Below, one piece after another: positions 1 to 11,535 of a DNA stretch of 64,000 nucleotides. Both the position numbers and the translations under genes were made by a program. Location of the stretch: contig NW_019774602.1 of the NCBI RefSeq assembly GCF_001039355.2, positions 451,812-515,811 of the forward strand. The letters are read 5' to 3'. This stretch comes from Lingula anatina. Taxonomy: Eukaryota > Brachiopoda > Lingulata > Lingulida > Lingulidae. Position 1 is the first letter of the stretch. Every line of letters begins with the position of its first letter. The notes below the pieces were generated by a model. That model was not told the origin of the DNA, made no database searches, and saw only the letters and a list, made by a program, of their open reading frames with translations.

Positions 1-71
1 CCCCCCCCCCCCCCCCGAAGCTTCACAAATGCATGAGAAGACATGATTGGCGGCGCGCGAAGAGTTATGGA

Positions 72-72
<1 letters not shown>

Positions 73-121
<49 letters not shown>
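73..121. repeat. (TA)n microsatellite
   Basis: Uninterrupted TA dinucleotides. It lies directly before the LINE remnant. The window itself opens with a run of C at 1-16. Confidence 0.95.
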
Positions 122-124
<3 letters not shown>

Positions 125-125
<1 letters not shown>

Positions 126-605
126 GGAGACATATCTTCATTGTGCAATGCCGAGACCTTACCGTAGCGTTTTAGCTAAGTTGCGCTGTGGCAGTTTACC
201 TTTACATGTAGAATCTGGCCGTTTTATACGAACTCCGAATGAAAGACTATGTTTTTATTGCGATAGAAAAAATACAGAAGATGAGATTCACTTTCTTTTA
301 ATATGTCCTATTTATTCAGATTTACGACAAGAACTTTTAGATCAATGTCACTATCTTAATCCATGTTTTAGCAATTATAGTGATACAGAGAAATTTGTTT
401 TTATTATGAATTGCGAATACTAGTTTTTATTAGCTAAGACAGTTTTTAAAATGTTAAAAAGACGGAAATCCTTTAACTGTGTCTCATAAGCCAAATATGG
501 CTGGGTATTCTTTTAATTACTAGCTTATTTTATACTGTTTTTTGTATTTTATGTTTTAAGAATATGCAACACTTTAATAAATAAAATACATTCTATATTA
601 TTTAA
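125..605 (+). mobile_element. 3' end of a non-LTR retrotransposon (RT C-terminus and 3' UTR)
   Basis: A 91-residue reading frame at 148-423 shows the cysteine/histidine knuckle found at the extreme C-terminus of many LINE endonuclease/reverse transcriptase polyproteins: CFYC near residues 35-38, then H48 and C53, with the RSVLAKLRCGSLPL lead-in usual for that region. The catalytic endonuclease and RT domains are absent, so this is a 5'-truncated copy. The frame ends at 423 and is followed by about 180 bp of AT-rich 3' UTR ending near an AATAAA at about 583. What is seen is the zinc-knuckle tail; assignment to a specific LINE clade is not possible. Confidence 0.7.
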
Positions 606-822
606 GAGTTAAGACATCATTATTGTTATATAATAAATTTGATATATGTTTTGCAATAGTTTGATTGCAAATATTTGAGTAATGTGTAAGTGTGAGTAGA
701 TAGATTTTTTTGAGAGGGAGTGTTGTTGACGGCGATAATTCAGTCACGCATGCAGTCACAACTAAAGCAATGTTGCTATCATAAGTTTATTGATATTTGA
801 GTAGTTTTTTTGTTGCAGCAGC

Positions 823-1096
823 AGTGGCTGATTTGGGGGGGGGGGTCAGGGGGTGGGGGGTCCTGACACCCCTTCGGTTTCTGAACTAAAATTACGCCAA
901 TGGTCGCCTCTTAAAATTATAATTTTGACTAGCTGAAACATAGTTCTAAACCGTACCAAATGGCACCTGTCGCCCTCTAAAATACCAAAATTTCGGGCCT
1001 TTCAACGGGCCCCGTACCCCACGCCAAGGAGGGGAGGGGTCGGCTTCGCATCCGTGGACCTCTCCCCCTTCAGATAATTCTGGATCCGCCTTTGAG
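823..1096. mobile_element. Degenerate G-rich/C-rich interspersed repeat
   Basis: The segment opens with a G-rich tract after 'gtggctgatt' and closes with 'ctggatccgcc'. The two ends are weakly complementary and resemble the GGCGGATCCAG terminus of the element at 22205-22370. It has no coding potential. Probably an old MITE or SINE; class uncertain. Confidence 0.4.
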
Positions 1097-1478
1097 CAGC
1101 TATATAAGAGGGCGCATATTTGTTAATAAATATCGATGGGATGATATAAATAAATCTTAACGGAGTAAATAAGTCAGGTTACAGGTTCATTAAAGTCGTC
1201 ATCTTTTATATCGACATTTCGTTCATATGACAAATATCGATATTTCATTAATAAGTGCATTTTTCTTCAAGACGATTCCATTTTTTCCTTAGTCGCTGCT
1301 AAATTTTAAACTGCCAAATATTGTGTGAGTATTTATTATCAGAAAGTAGATAACAAAACTAGCTTCACCATACTTAAGTATTTATGAATAGTGTAATTTT
1401 ACACTGTCGTCGCTCATAACATTTAGGTTGCTCGCTCTCTCTATTTTATTTATTTATTTATTTTTGTGTGTGTGTATA
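1097..1478. other. Non-coding stretch, nothing recognised
   Basis: AT-rich DNA with several 'tatcga' motifs and a short (TTTA)n and (TG)n run at its right end. No gene signal. Confidence 0.6.
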
Positions 1479-1774
1479 TATATGTCAAAGGCCTGGACCA
1501 AATCTACTCCCATGCATAAAAAGCCCAGACCCTATGTTTATTACGCCCTGGCTGGGCCCATTCTTTATGGTGTCTTTGACAAATATCATGCCATACAAAC
1601 AAACTGGCAGCTTGGCTAATTAACTTGGTCAATTAACTTGGTCATTTAACTCGCCCATTATGCTGTTAACAATGCAAAGACACCATAAAGAATGGGCCCA
1701 GCCATGGCGTAATAAACATGGGGTCTGGGCTTTTTAAGCATGGGACTAGATTTGGTCCAGGCCTTTGACATATA
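1479..1774. mobile_element. Foldback element with ~100-bp inverted arms
   Basis: The left arm (1479-1579) and right arm (1675-1774) are reverse complements with only a few mismatches, separated by a 95-bp spacer containing a repeated 'aattaacttggtca'. The last ~36 bp of the right arm recur at 4901-4936, where the second unit of a local duplication begins. No transposase. The short reading frame across the left arm is a by-product of the repeat. Confidence 0.85.
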
Positions 1775-1962
1775 CATTCATTGAATTTCAGTCTTTAATT
1801 TATTTATAATTTCATTATTATAAATGTATTTCTATCTTTTTACTTTCCATCACAACCAATACCAATAGCACTAGCACTTGCACTAGCTAGCACTAGCAGT
1901 ATGTGTTATTTCGTGTGTGAACAATAGATAAATGACTTGAAGGGCATGTTTGAGAATTCTTG

Positions 1963-2326
1963 ATGTCAGCGGCAACTCAGACTAATCTACTTTTGTTGTT
2001 TCAGAGACATTGCAACAATTTTAAGTGGGGAGAAGGCTTAACGATTCAGATACAGGATTCAGGTAGGTGGGGTATCGCACATCTAGATGAAAAAAATTGT
2101 TTGTGTATGTTTGTGTGTGTGAAAGGGGGGAGCTTTTCTTCCACTCCCCTATAAGTAAAAAAATGGTGGGATGCGCCTTGGAATGTGTTTTATTTTAAAA
2201 GCAGCAGCAACTCAGACTAATCTATTTGTTGTTTCAGAGACATTGCAACAATCTTAAGTGGGGAGAAGGCTTAACGATTAGATACAGGATTAAGGTAGGT
2301 GGGGTATCGCACATCTAGATGAAAAA

Positions 2327-2335
<9 letters not shown>
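1963..2335 (+). repeat. Two of three copies of an exon-like block
   Basis: A ~140-bp block occurs at 1963-2105, 2204-2335 and again at 5145-5275. In each copy a 58-bp core is preceded by a pyrimidine tract ending in TTTCAG and followed by GTAGGT, exactly as an internal exon would be. The first copy is open in one frame; the others carry small indels. No recognised protein. The second and third copies run into a (GT)n tract. Confidence 0.6.

Positions 2336-2380
<45 letters not shown>
2328..2380. repeat. (GT)n(GA)n microsatellite
   Basis: A GT run followed directly by a GA run and a short G tract. Confidence 0.9.
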
Positions 2381-2381
<1 letters not shown>

Positions 2382-3387
2382 AAGGGGGGGGGGTAGCTTT
2401 TCTTCCACCCTTCTATAAATAAAAATATGGTAGTATTTGAGGTGCACCTTGAAATGTGTTTTGTTTTAAAACCACTGAGAACACGGCATGAGTCATGTAG
2501 TAAAATCCTTACTGTTTCAAATATTACTAATTTTAATTTGAAAAAACACATATTTATGATCATTTCTAGTTATTATACTGCAAAGACTTTTTCATATATG
2601 GAGTGCTAAAGGCTAATAAAGTCTATCTTCACTCCAGCTTAATCCTTAGATTTGATTCCCAATCTGAGAAAAGAAATTTGAAAGTTATACTGATAATTGC
2701 TCTGGAGAACAGAGTTGATGGTTCAGCAACAGGGCCAGGGTCTTTAACTCATAATAAAGTTATATTTCGATTGTAAATTGAATTTCTATGTGAGGCAGAA
2801 CAAAATAAGGATCGTACATAAGGACCCTAAATAAGGATCGTAGTCAGTCACACCTGCACAAAAAACAAACTAAAGTCATTATTTTGCACATAAAATACAC
2901 TGAATAAAAAAAAAAACATGCATCATTTTGATTAATATGGATCTCATTTATTAAATTTTCTCCATTTCTTAACATTCAAGATAAAACTTTCACTTGGCAA
3001 ATAATCTGTCTGCAGGCGTTTCTATGGAAATTGTACCATGTGATTTCTTGTAGCCTACGATTTGGAGGTGTTTAAAAATTTTTGACCAAGATTGAAATTT
3101 TGGAAGTCATTCCACGGTGAACCACCAGACAAACCTGTTACAGGTGAAGATGTAGCGTAAAAAAAAAAAACATACATTTACTTTGAACCGAAAAAGTGCA
3201 AGACAGAAGCTTTTGGAGGCTGCTACCCCGCTCCAATATACCAGTAGACACAGGTTGAATAAAATGTCCATCTGAAATGACAATGACAATCAATGACAGA
3301 AAAGAGAAAAGCTTCATGCCTGGATTCTACTTCTACTTCGACCGCCGCATGAAAGTACAATATTATCGAGGTGGCATTTTAACATTA

Positions 3388-4377
3388 GGGAAGTTTCGCT
3401 ATCCCGGCCCGAGAACTAGCCTGCCACGAACAATTCTCGTTCTCGATCTCGGGGCCTACATGCATGGCTATACAGGGTTTCGCATTCCCGACCCGAGAAA
3501 TCTGGTTTTTCAGCGCGGAGTGTAGATGGCAGCAGCTCATAAAATGGCGATCGGCGGCGCAGCGCGAATGCTTGAACTGGCTATTGAGTACGATGATGCC
3601 GAGTTATTTGATGCTGGAATGCATCTAATGTGATTGGCAATCTCAGACTGCCTTCTTTTGACGTGAACTGGAGTCCTCAACTGTCCAGGAATATCTTGGG
3701 ATTTGAACTGTCACCTCTGACTAATTACAACAAGACGAACAAACATGAATTTGGTAGCCCCTACTTTATGACTGGTTAATTTTAATCAAATAGTGTAAAC
3801 AGAACAGTGTATAAATAAAACAGTGTACAAAAGTAAAAAAGATCATAGAAAAATAATAATTTTTTGTCTAACTTGACTGAAATCAACCCCCACCCATGTG
3901 CAGAACATCTACACGTAAAAGCCATGTCTACTCAAGGAAACTTCAGTTGGAAAAAATCAGTATGAAGAGTGAAATTTAACAAGATAGGCCCACTGTTGGA
4001 AATGTGGAGAGTAGTGGTCAGAATATTGGTTTCACAGTTTGTTCAGATTAACCCCTCACCTGCCACACTGACCACAAAGGTGGGGAGTAATCTGAACAAA
4101 CTCCGTGAAATATTATATTCTGACCACTACTCTCCACATCCTGAAAAAAATATTCCAATTCTGGGATGGTACTTTTCCACATGTGGGCCCATCTATATAA
4201 AAAATTTCCTCTTAACATCGTGTCACATTCTCGGTCAGCGCTCCGACATCCAGCGCCTGGTTCTCGGAGTCCGACAACGAGAACGCGAAAACAAGCGCAA
4301 AAAGTGATGACGTTATACGCAATTTCTTCAAATTATCGGCGCACTGGTTCTCGGGCCGGGAAAGCGAAACCTCCCTA
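3388..4377. mobile_element. 990-bp non-autonomous DNA transposon (3-4 bp TSD)
   Basis: Terminal inverted repeats of about 29 bp, two mismatches, start GGGAAGTTTCGC at the left and read GGGAGGTTTCGC from the right. The element is flanked by TTAG on both sides (3385-3388 and 4378-4381). The paralogous unit B (around 5665-5680) has the uninterrupted empty site with a single TTAG. TTA-type TSDs and G-rich ends suggest the PIF/Harbinger superfamily. The interior holds no convincing transposase, only a 29-codon frame from 3544, and a nested hairpin at 4001-4140. Confidence 0.8.
4001..4140. repeat. Hairpin nested in the 990-bp transposon
   Basis: Arms of ~58 bp (4001-4058 and 4080-4140) are near-perfect reverse complements, starting 'aatgtggagagtagtggtca'. 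They may represent a second element inserted into the first, or the core of the transposon itself. Confidence 0.75.
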
Positions 4378-4900
4378 TTAGTTGCGCGAGTGGTGTGGGG
4401 ACCGTGTGTATAGTAGAGATGCAGTATAGCATACCGCACGTTTGTTTACGCAAAAAAAAAAAAAAAAAAAAAAAAAACTGGAAAGTTTAATAAATGAAGA
4501 CTTAGATAACGTAGATCAAGACGCACCTTTTCGTTTTCCTCGCTTTTTTACTCACACCCATTTTACCTGTTGTGCATAATTAAAATTTCGTTTTGACTTT
4601 GCTGTTAAGCATAATGTATTATTGCACCAGAATTGACAGTACCGGTAGACTATTTTGTGCATCAATGTTTTCTGCTTTTTGTCTGTACAATTGACAGCTT
4701 TGCTGCCTTGTTGAAATTTTACATACATTTTTCCTAAACAACATGAACAAAGAATCATTGCTATAGAAAGGTTGGATTTGAGTTTTTTTTATAAAATGTC
4801 AGTTATAAAGGCGAGAAGTAGGGGTGAGGGTAAAGGGGGCGGGCTATGCTGCGAATGCAAATTAAAAATTCTTGCTTTGTAGAAGCATTATCCTTCGGAT

Positions 4901-5272
4901 GCATGGGACTAGATTTGGTCCAGGTCTTTGACATATACATTCATTGTATTTCAGTCTTTAATTTATTTATAATTTCATTATTATAAATGTATTTCTATCT
5001 TTTTACTTTTCACCACAACCAATACCAATAGCACTAGCACTTGCACTAGGTACATTGTAGCACTACAAATGTAGCAGTATGTGTTATCATGTGCGTGAAC
5101 AATAGATAAATGACTTGAAGGGCATGTTTGAGAATTCTTGATGTCAGCGGCAACTCAGACTAATCTATTTTTGTTGTTTCAGAGACATTGCAACAATTTT
5201 AAGTGGGGAGAAGGCTTAACGGTTCAGATACAGGGTTAAGGTAGGTGGGGTATCGCACATCTAGATGAAAAA

Positions 5273-5308
<36 letters not shown>

Positions 5309-6155
5309 GGAATTGTACCATGTGATTTCTTTTAGCCTACGATTTGGGAGCGATTTAAAATTTTTGACCCAGATTGAAATTTTGGAAGTCTTTCCACGGT
5401 GAACCACCAAACAAACCTGTTATTGGTGCAGATGTAGCGTGAAAAAAACATACATTTACTTTGAACCGAAAAAGTGCAAGACAGAAGCTTTTGGAGGCTG
5501 CTACCCTGCTCCAATATTATTATACCAGTAGACACAGGTTGAATAAAATGTCCATCTGAAATGACAATGACAATCAATGACAGAAAAGAGAAAAGCCTCA
5601 TGCCTGGATTCCCCTTCTACTTCGACCGCCGCATGAAAGTACAGTATTATCGAGGTGGCATTTTAACATTAGTTTCGCAGTGGTGTGGAGACATTGTGTA
5701 GTAGAGATGCAGTATAGCATACTGCACGTTAGTTTCCGCAAAAAAACCAGAAAGTTTAAAAAATGATGACTTAGATAACGTAGATCAAGACGCACCTTTT
5801 CGTTTTCCTCGCTTTTTTACTCACACCCATTTTACCTGTTGTGCATAATTAAAATTTGGTGTTTGCTGTTAAGCATAATGTATTATTGCACCACAATTGA
5901 CAGTAGACTATTTTGTGCATCAATGTTTTCTGCTTTTTGTCTGTACAATTGACAGCTTTGCTGCCTTGTTGAAATTTTACATACATTTTTCCTAAACAAC
6001 GTGTTAACAAAGAATCATTGCTATAGAAAGGTTGGATTTGAGTTTTTTTCATAAAACGTCAGTTATAAAGGCGAGAAGTAGGGGTGAGGGTGATGGGGCC
6101 CGGATATGCTGCGAATGCAAATTAAAAGTTCTTGCTTTGTAGAAGCATTATCCTT
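4901..6155 (+). repeat. Local duplication, unit B
   Basis: Shorter copy of 1736-4900. It starts inside the right arm of the foldback element, and it preserves the empty target of the 990-bp transposon. A (GT)n run at 5276-5304 marks where ~690 bp of unit A are missing. Confidence 0.85.
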
Positions 6156-7011
6156 CTCCACGGATTTTGATAACATCTTTACCATGAAATCAAAGTCATG
6201 TTTCAGTGATAGCAATTCTACTGTAGAATTTCACGGTGGGAGCTATATTATAGGAGGAACTTAATTATATTCTGTAATATTCGTCAAAGCATTGGTTGTG
6301 GATAAAAATTATTCCATTCGTGTTGTTTGGTACGCATTCCACTAAGAGCTGTTCACTCACCAATTTTCGAGGGAGGGCCGGTGAAACGTGACAGAGAATC
6401 CCCCAGGATAGAAAGTCTGCTACCCATTCATTTGTACAGACTTTGGCCCACTTAGGTCAGGCTAACCCTAACTATTATAACTAAACGGAGGACGTACATT
6501 CTGTTACACGGACCCTCAGTTTCGTTACACTGGGGCATTTCCTGTCTGAAAAATATAGATAAAAGCGCAAGTGATGTTTGTGGACGTCCCCCCCGATATC
6601 TGTCACCGCAATTTTCTTTCACACGTGCAGTTGCTTTAACAACTGAATGAAAACAAATTCAGACGACGTCAATTGATCGTACGTCATAGCCCTAATATTA
6701 TTGTGTTAATAGATGTTTTCCCAATTTAAAAGCAATGAAAAGCATTATGCAAAACGGTCACTATTCGTTTTCTAAACCATAATCAACGCAACAAACCGCA
6801 ACGACTGAATAAAATTTAAATTTATTAAGAGAGGAGCAAAAAGACAATATCCCTCAATACATCTCTTGTGCCGCGAGAGTTGCCAACGTTATTATCAATA
6901 GCTCAGAATATTAATTTTCACCATTTTTTTTTCATTTTTGTGCCCAACAGACGGCGTTGAATTTCAAGCGGAAATTGTTTAGAAAATCAGAATTAACTAT
7001 AGCGCGAATTT

Positions 7012-7045
7012 TATTAGTCATCCAGACCTTGAATCAACCATCAAG
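7012..7045 (+). promoter_or_regulatory. Conserved 5' block of SOD1 (initiator/5' UTR)
   Basis: 'ttattagtcatccagacctt' followed by 'gaatcaacc' lies ~60-90 bp before the ATG. The same block occurs before SOD2 (14671-14700) and, diverged, before SOD3 (35455-35484). Conservation in the old third copy, where the surrounding flank has decayed, suggests transcription-start or leader function. No clear TATA box is seen here. Confidence 0.45.
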
Positions 7046-7099
7046 ACCAGCAGGTCCACGTGAGGACACGCGGGCGCCACGTTGCAATAAGCTGGAATC

Positions 7100-10000
7100 A
7101 TGGCGATTGTCACCGTGCTTTCATGTCTTATAACTCTGGTTGTGACCCCACATCAGACAGCTGCTATAGGGATGTATGAAGAAAGTGCTGTCCCGAAAGA
7201 AGCCTACCCGTTACCACCACTGCCATATCCCTATGGTGGTCTGGAGCCGCACATGGACGAAAGAACGGTTCAGGCAAGTGACGTGATGTATTACTCTCCA
7301 CATCCCTCCTTCCAATTCCCGTACGTGATTCATGTTGCAAGTGTTTGTTTTAGCAAAAAATAAATAGATAAATAAATAAAAATAAGAGAGAGAGAGAATA
7401 TTCTCTATCTACCTCATAGATAGATAGATAGATAGATAGACATAGATATAAATATATGCTATTCACACTATAAAACGGAGTTGGATGGTGCGTTATGATT
7501 GCAAATGATACCGATATGAAGATGTAAATTAGTATATCACGTACATGCAGGTGCATTACACGGGTACCGTACATATACCGGAACATGTCAAATGTAAGCA
7601 TGTTGATCCTGCCTTTCAAATTGATATTTTACTCTCGTGTATGCCCTCATGATTAATGCGTTAATAACAGAGCAACTCAATTTGATGTCGAGAGGATAAG
7701 GGTTGTTATCATTATCATTATTATGTTGTAACTGCATACACTGTTGTTTTTTTTTCTTTTTTTTTTTTTTTTTCAGATTCACCACCAGGGACATCATGCA
7801 GCTTATACGACCAAGATGAATGCCGCATTAAAACAATGGAGAGAAGAGGTACTGTTTAAACGATTTCGTAGAAACATTACACTAAACAGATGTGTAGTTT
7901 TGTGTGCGTTGGTGACTTGAAGAATCCTCCGACAGTAGCGCCATCTGCCGCCCTAAATTGGCATCCGTATATTTAGAGAGAAGATTCAGCTGATACTCTT
8001 TTGTCCACAGATAAACATATAAGTCCAATTGAAGAGATTTAGATCTTAAGATGACTTAAGATGCCACATGATTTCCTTCAACAAAATACCAAGCTAGAGA
8101 TTCAGATAGACTATGGCAACGTACAGTGTACGTGCTTATACATGTACAAGCGCATGGTGCCTTATACTGCACTGGATGGAGGAGACCTTCCCAATTTCAT
8201 TGTTAACACCGTAGTCTGAATTTTTCATCACAAAAATTACCTTTTTACTGTCCTTTCCTGTAGTTTGCATCTTTATGCAGCAACAACATCTGATTTTTAT
8301 CTTATGTGTGCAAAAATATACGGAAATGCATTTTGGAACGCACTATTTCTGGGGTACGGTACCTTGGGCTTCGATAGCATCTCCGCTCCTCTTCGTCACT
8401 GCGACGATTTTGTGGCCTAGCGATTGCCATCCATAATTTTGAAAAATGAATTTTCTGGGGTACCTATACATATTTCCCTCAACCTGATGGGATCCATCAT
8501 TAATTCTAGTTTGTTAGTGTTGTTAGTGATGAAGTGACGGAAAATTACAAGGAATCACTCACCTTGGTCACAGTCACAGTCTTGGTCAGTCTATTACCTT
8601 GATCAGTTAAAGGGATAATAACTCTTCGTATGAGGTCTATATTTCACAATAAAAACATTGTGAATAACTCATAGAAATATAATAGATTCTGTTTTACGAC
8701 AAAAACAGCAGTTAAAGCTATTATTCTGATACCTGAGCTTGTCTTCAGACCACGTGACCTCCATTGATGGCTATGCTCTGTTATTATCTCTTAAGAGATT
8801 TTAACAAAAAATCAAACTTAAAAAAAAAAGAAAAAAACAGGGACTAACTTTGAATGTAAAAATGGATTCATTAACCATTAGTAAGTACGGGAAAATTGTT
8901 GTTTACTCCAGGAAAATTTATTTTTTGGCCAAAACGAAGAGTTATTATCCCTTTAACAAACTAAACAAAACGACTTAAGAATACTATACAAGTCTACTAC
9001 TAAGCAAAATATCGCTATACAGAAGACTATAAAATAATAGAGGCTTCTGAACCAATAACACGGAACACGCGCGATAAAAATTCAAATAAAAGAGAAAAAG
9101 CCGTCAACTCACCCTGAAACCAAGTACACCAACCCTAAATAGTCCATCTACATTGTCCCAGTGCCGGCTTCGCTCGACTACGGAGAGTTCGACAAACAAA
9201 AAACGAAACTTTTCTTGGAGCTGGGATTTACAAACAAAAAGGGAGACGATACTTAAGGTGCATGTTCTTTGTTTGAAGGTGATTCTTTTGGGGTGTTTGT
9301 ATCTTACTTGAATTTTCATTACACGTGATCCGAGTTGTTTCCAAAGTTCCCTTTATTTACAGTCTTCTGCGGCTTATATGTGGCGAGTTTATTTAATTGA
9401 GTAAAATACTTAACCGATTTTGATTTTTTTATTTAGCTTCATGGTAGACCAGTATGGTATTCTAAAGTCGTTTTCAGATTTTTTTTAGTTTTTTAAACTT
9501 TCAAGGTAACAGTCGAGTGTGACCGTGGTTCTCGTGAATAGGGAAATATGCAAAAAAAAAAACAGTTTACAAATAAATAATTTCCAATTTTAATAGAGGC
9601 AAGTGCACAAATAAAAGGGGGAACGTATCCTAGAATGGCTTAATATCTCTTTTTGGTATTTCTTTATTGCAGGATCCCGGAAACACGTTCGCCAAGAGCT
9701 CCATTTTGAACATTCTCCAAAATGTGTCCAGTGTTCCTGAAAAATATAGGACAGCTTTGAGAAACAATGGGGGCGGGTAAGAAGTACATTGTCTACTGAT
9801 TTCCAGCGTGGTATAGATTTATTCTATGCAAATTAATAATCTTGATAATATGACAGTGCATTAAATATCTAGGTGTTTTACCTTCAGTCTTAAAGTGGTA
9901 AACTTGTAGATACACTGTATCACATATAACACTGATCAATTTCGAGTTAAATCGGTCCGATTTTTGACTTACAAGTACCTTGAAGTTTATGCATTGATTT

Positions 10001-11031
10001 AGAGTATATATACTAAGGCAAAGCATATTTTGGTACAAACAGAATTTACTATTTGAATGTTAATATGCATATTTTTATTCAAATTGGGGAGGCATTTGGT
10101 ATTTTGAAACATCTGTTTGATATTTGAACATCTTATCATGGTTGAACAGAGACACAAACAGTTGCAAGATGGTACCTGACCCGTGAGATACGTTTATACT
10201 GCCTAACAAACGGTTATTATTTCCCACCAGGTATTTCAACCATGCTATATACTGGGCTTGTATGTCCCCCGGAGGTGCAGCTATAACTCCAGATTTGAAA
10301 AGTGATATAATACAGAATTTTGGGACATACGATAATTTCAAAGACCAGTTTACAACAAAGGCCATGGCATTGTTTGGTTCAGGTGAGGTTAGCACATATC
10401 CAAGTCTACTGGCACATACATGTATTTACTTAACGGTGATTATTGGCATACTTGTATCTATTAAAAACAAAACGGTGCATTAATCGCTTTTGTATATTAA
10501 AAATCCTGCTAGCACAGCATCATATTTCTCTAAAGCCATTCCTGTATGAGGCCATTCGGAACGAGAAGAGTCAATTGCTAGCTAGGCCACGACCTAAATA
10601 TGGCGGTCCTACATTTAAGGAAGACCGCTTAATCCTGTAATGGTCTCTCCGCCTCCCACACGGCTCCCCACGCGTCGTCCCTCGACCGGTTGAATTGAGC
10701 CGAGATTTAATTACTGTGCCCCTGCAGGGACTACCTAATTAGGTCGTGGCCTAGCCAGGACTCGGCTCTTCTCATTCTGAATGGGCTCATTTCTATTCAA
10801 GGATACGTGTGGCTATCAAGAGGAGAGAATGAACAGCTAGTCATTTCCACAACGGCAAATCAGGACTCGCCTGTGACTGAGGATCTCCACCCAATTCTGG
10901 TGATTGACATCTGGGAGCATGCGTACTACCTGAAGCACCAAAACAAACGTGCAGACTTCGTGGCAGATTGGTGGAAATTGGTTAACTGGAACGCTGTTCG
11001 GGATCTGGACCAGTGGTGGAAGAGGATCTAG
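7100..11031 (+). CDS. Secreted Mn-type superoxide dismutase, copy 1
   Basis: Five coding exons: 7100-7273, 7777-7848, 9673-9776, 10231-10382, 10802-11031, giving 243 residues. It should dismutate superoxide to oxygen and hydrogen peroxide. Residues 1-24 are a hydrophobic leader without Lys/Arg (MAIVTVLSCLITLVV...), typical of a secretory signal peptide and unlike a mitochondrial presequence. The Fe/Mn-SOD fold begins at YPLPPLPY (36-43). All four metal ligands are present: H60 (IHHQGHHAAY), H121 (YFNHAIYW), D203 and H207 (DIWEHAYY). Outer-sphere H64, Y68 and Q188 (ANQD) are also present; the Gln in NQD is the Mn-type marker. Intron 1 uses a GC donor (CAG/gcaagt). SOD2 is its tandem copy. The family call is firm; the extracellular location is inferred. 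Confidence 0.93.
8611..8952. mobile_element. TTAA-target MITE (342 bp) in SOD1 intron 2
   Basis: Perfect terminal inverted repeats beginning AGGGATAATAACTCTTCG, flanked by TTAA on both sides (8607-8610 and 8953-8956). The equivalent intron of SOD2 (around 18205) has an uninterrupted site. TTAA targets are used by piggyBac and Kolobok; the AGG start fits Kolobok's RRG ends better than piggyBac's CCC. Non-coding. Confidence 0.88.
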
Positions 11032-11060
11032 ACTCGTAGCGATTGATGGACTATCTGCAC

Positions 11061-11224
11061 CAGGCCCGTAGCCAGGGGGGGGGGGGGTTCAAAAGAACCG
11101 CCCCTTTTGCTGGGAAAAGGTCCACTCTGGGTAAAATTTGATCCAGGTACATGATGTTTTTATGGAGAAAGGTCCACTTTTTCAGAAAACGAACCCCCTT
11201 TTGAAATTGCTGGCTACGGGCCTG
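11061..11224. mobile_element. CAGGCCCGTAGCCAG MITE, copy 1
   Basis: Terminal inverted repeat CAGGCCCGTAGCCAG..CTGGCTACGGGCCTG, with a 5-bp duplication TGCAC at 11056-11060 and 11225-11229. It lies in the 3' UTR of SOD1, 29 bp after the stop. SOD2 has the empty site (20786-20795). A second copy is at 30013-30179. Confidence 0.88.
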
Positions 11225-11529
11225 TGCACTGATAACATAAATGGACTGATTGACTAAGGACTTTATAATTTCTGCCCTTCCTGAGACATAGGCTGCGGAG
11301 AGTGGGCGGGGGAGTGGTTGAAAAAAGTTTCTTTTGGTCTTAATGCTAGTAGGTGTAGTACTTTTTCTTCCCCTCGGTCCAACAGGCTTTTCCCCCGTCT
11401 CCTACTTTTCCTTCAGTCCTACTAGAGGAGTGCTACAGTCGTAAGGTTATTATAGACCTTCAACAACTAGCTGCGCGACCCCAAGTGTGCCTACGGCACT
11501 AATTTACATTCGAAATATTAATTGGTGTC

Positions 11530-11535
11530 AATAAA
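11530..11535 (+). terminator. AATAAA polyadenylation signal of SOD1
   Basis: First conserved AATAAA after the stop codon, ~500 bp downstream. The same hexamer in the same context follows SOD2 (21183-21188). Confidence 0.6.

Larger units (their letters stand above)
1736..4900 (+). repeat. Local duplication, unit A
   Basis: Collinear with unit B at 4901-6155. Matching blocks are 1736-2330 with 4899-5275, 3025-3387 with 5305-5673, and 4390-4895 with 5680-6150. Unit A additionally contains a 990-bp transposon (3388-4377) and about 690 bp (2335-3024) that unit B lacks at its (GT)n tract. No gene is recognised in either unit. Confidence 0.85.

Noticed and set aside
1428-1619. 63-codon frame
   Set aside because: It runs across the left arm of the foldback element; the same residues are not maintained in the other arm.
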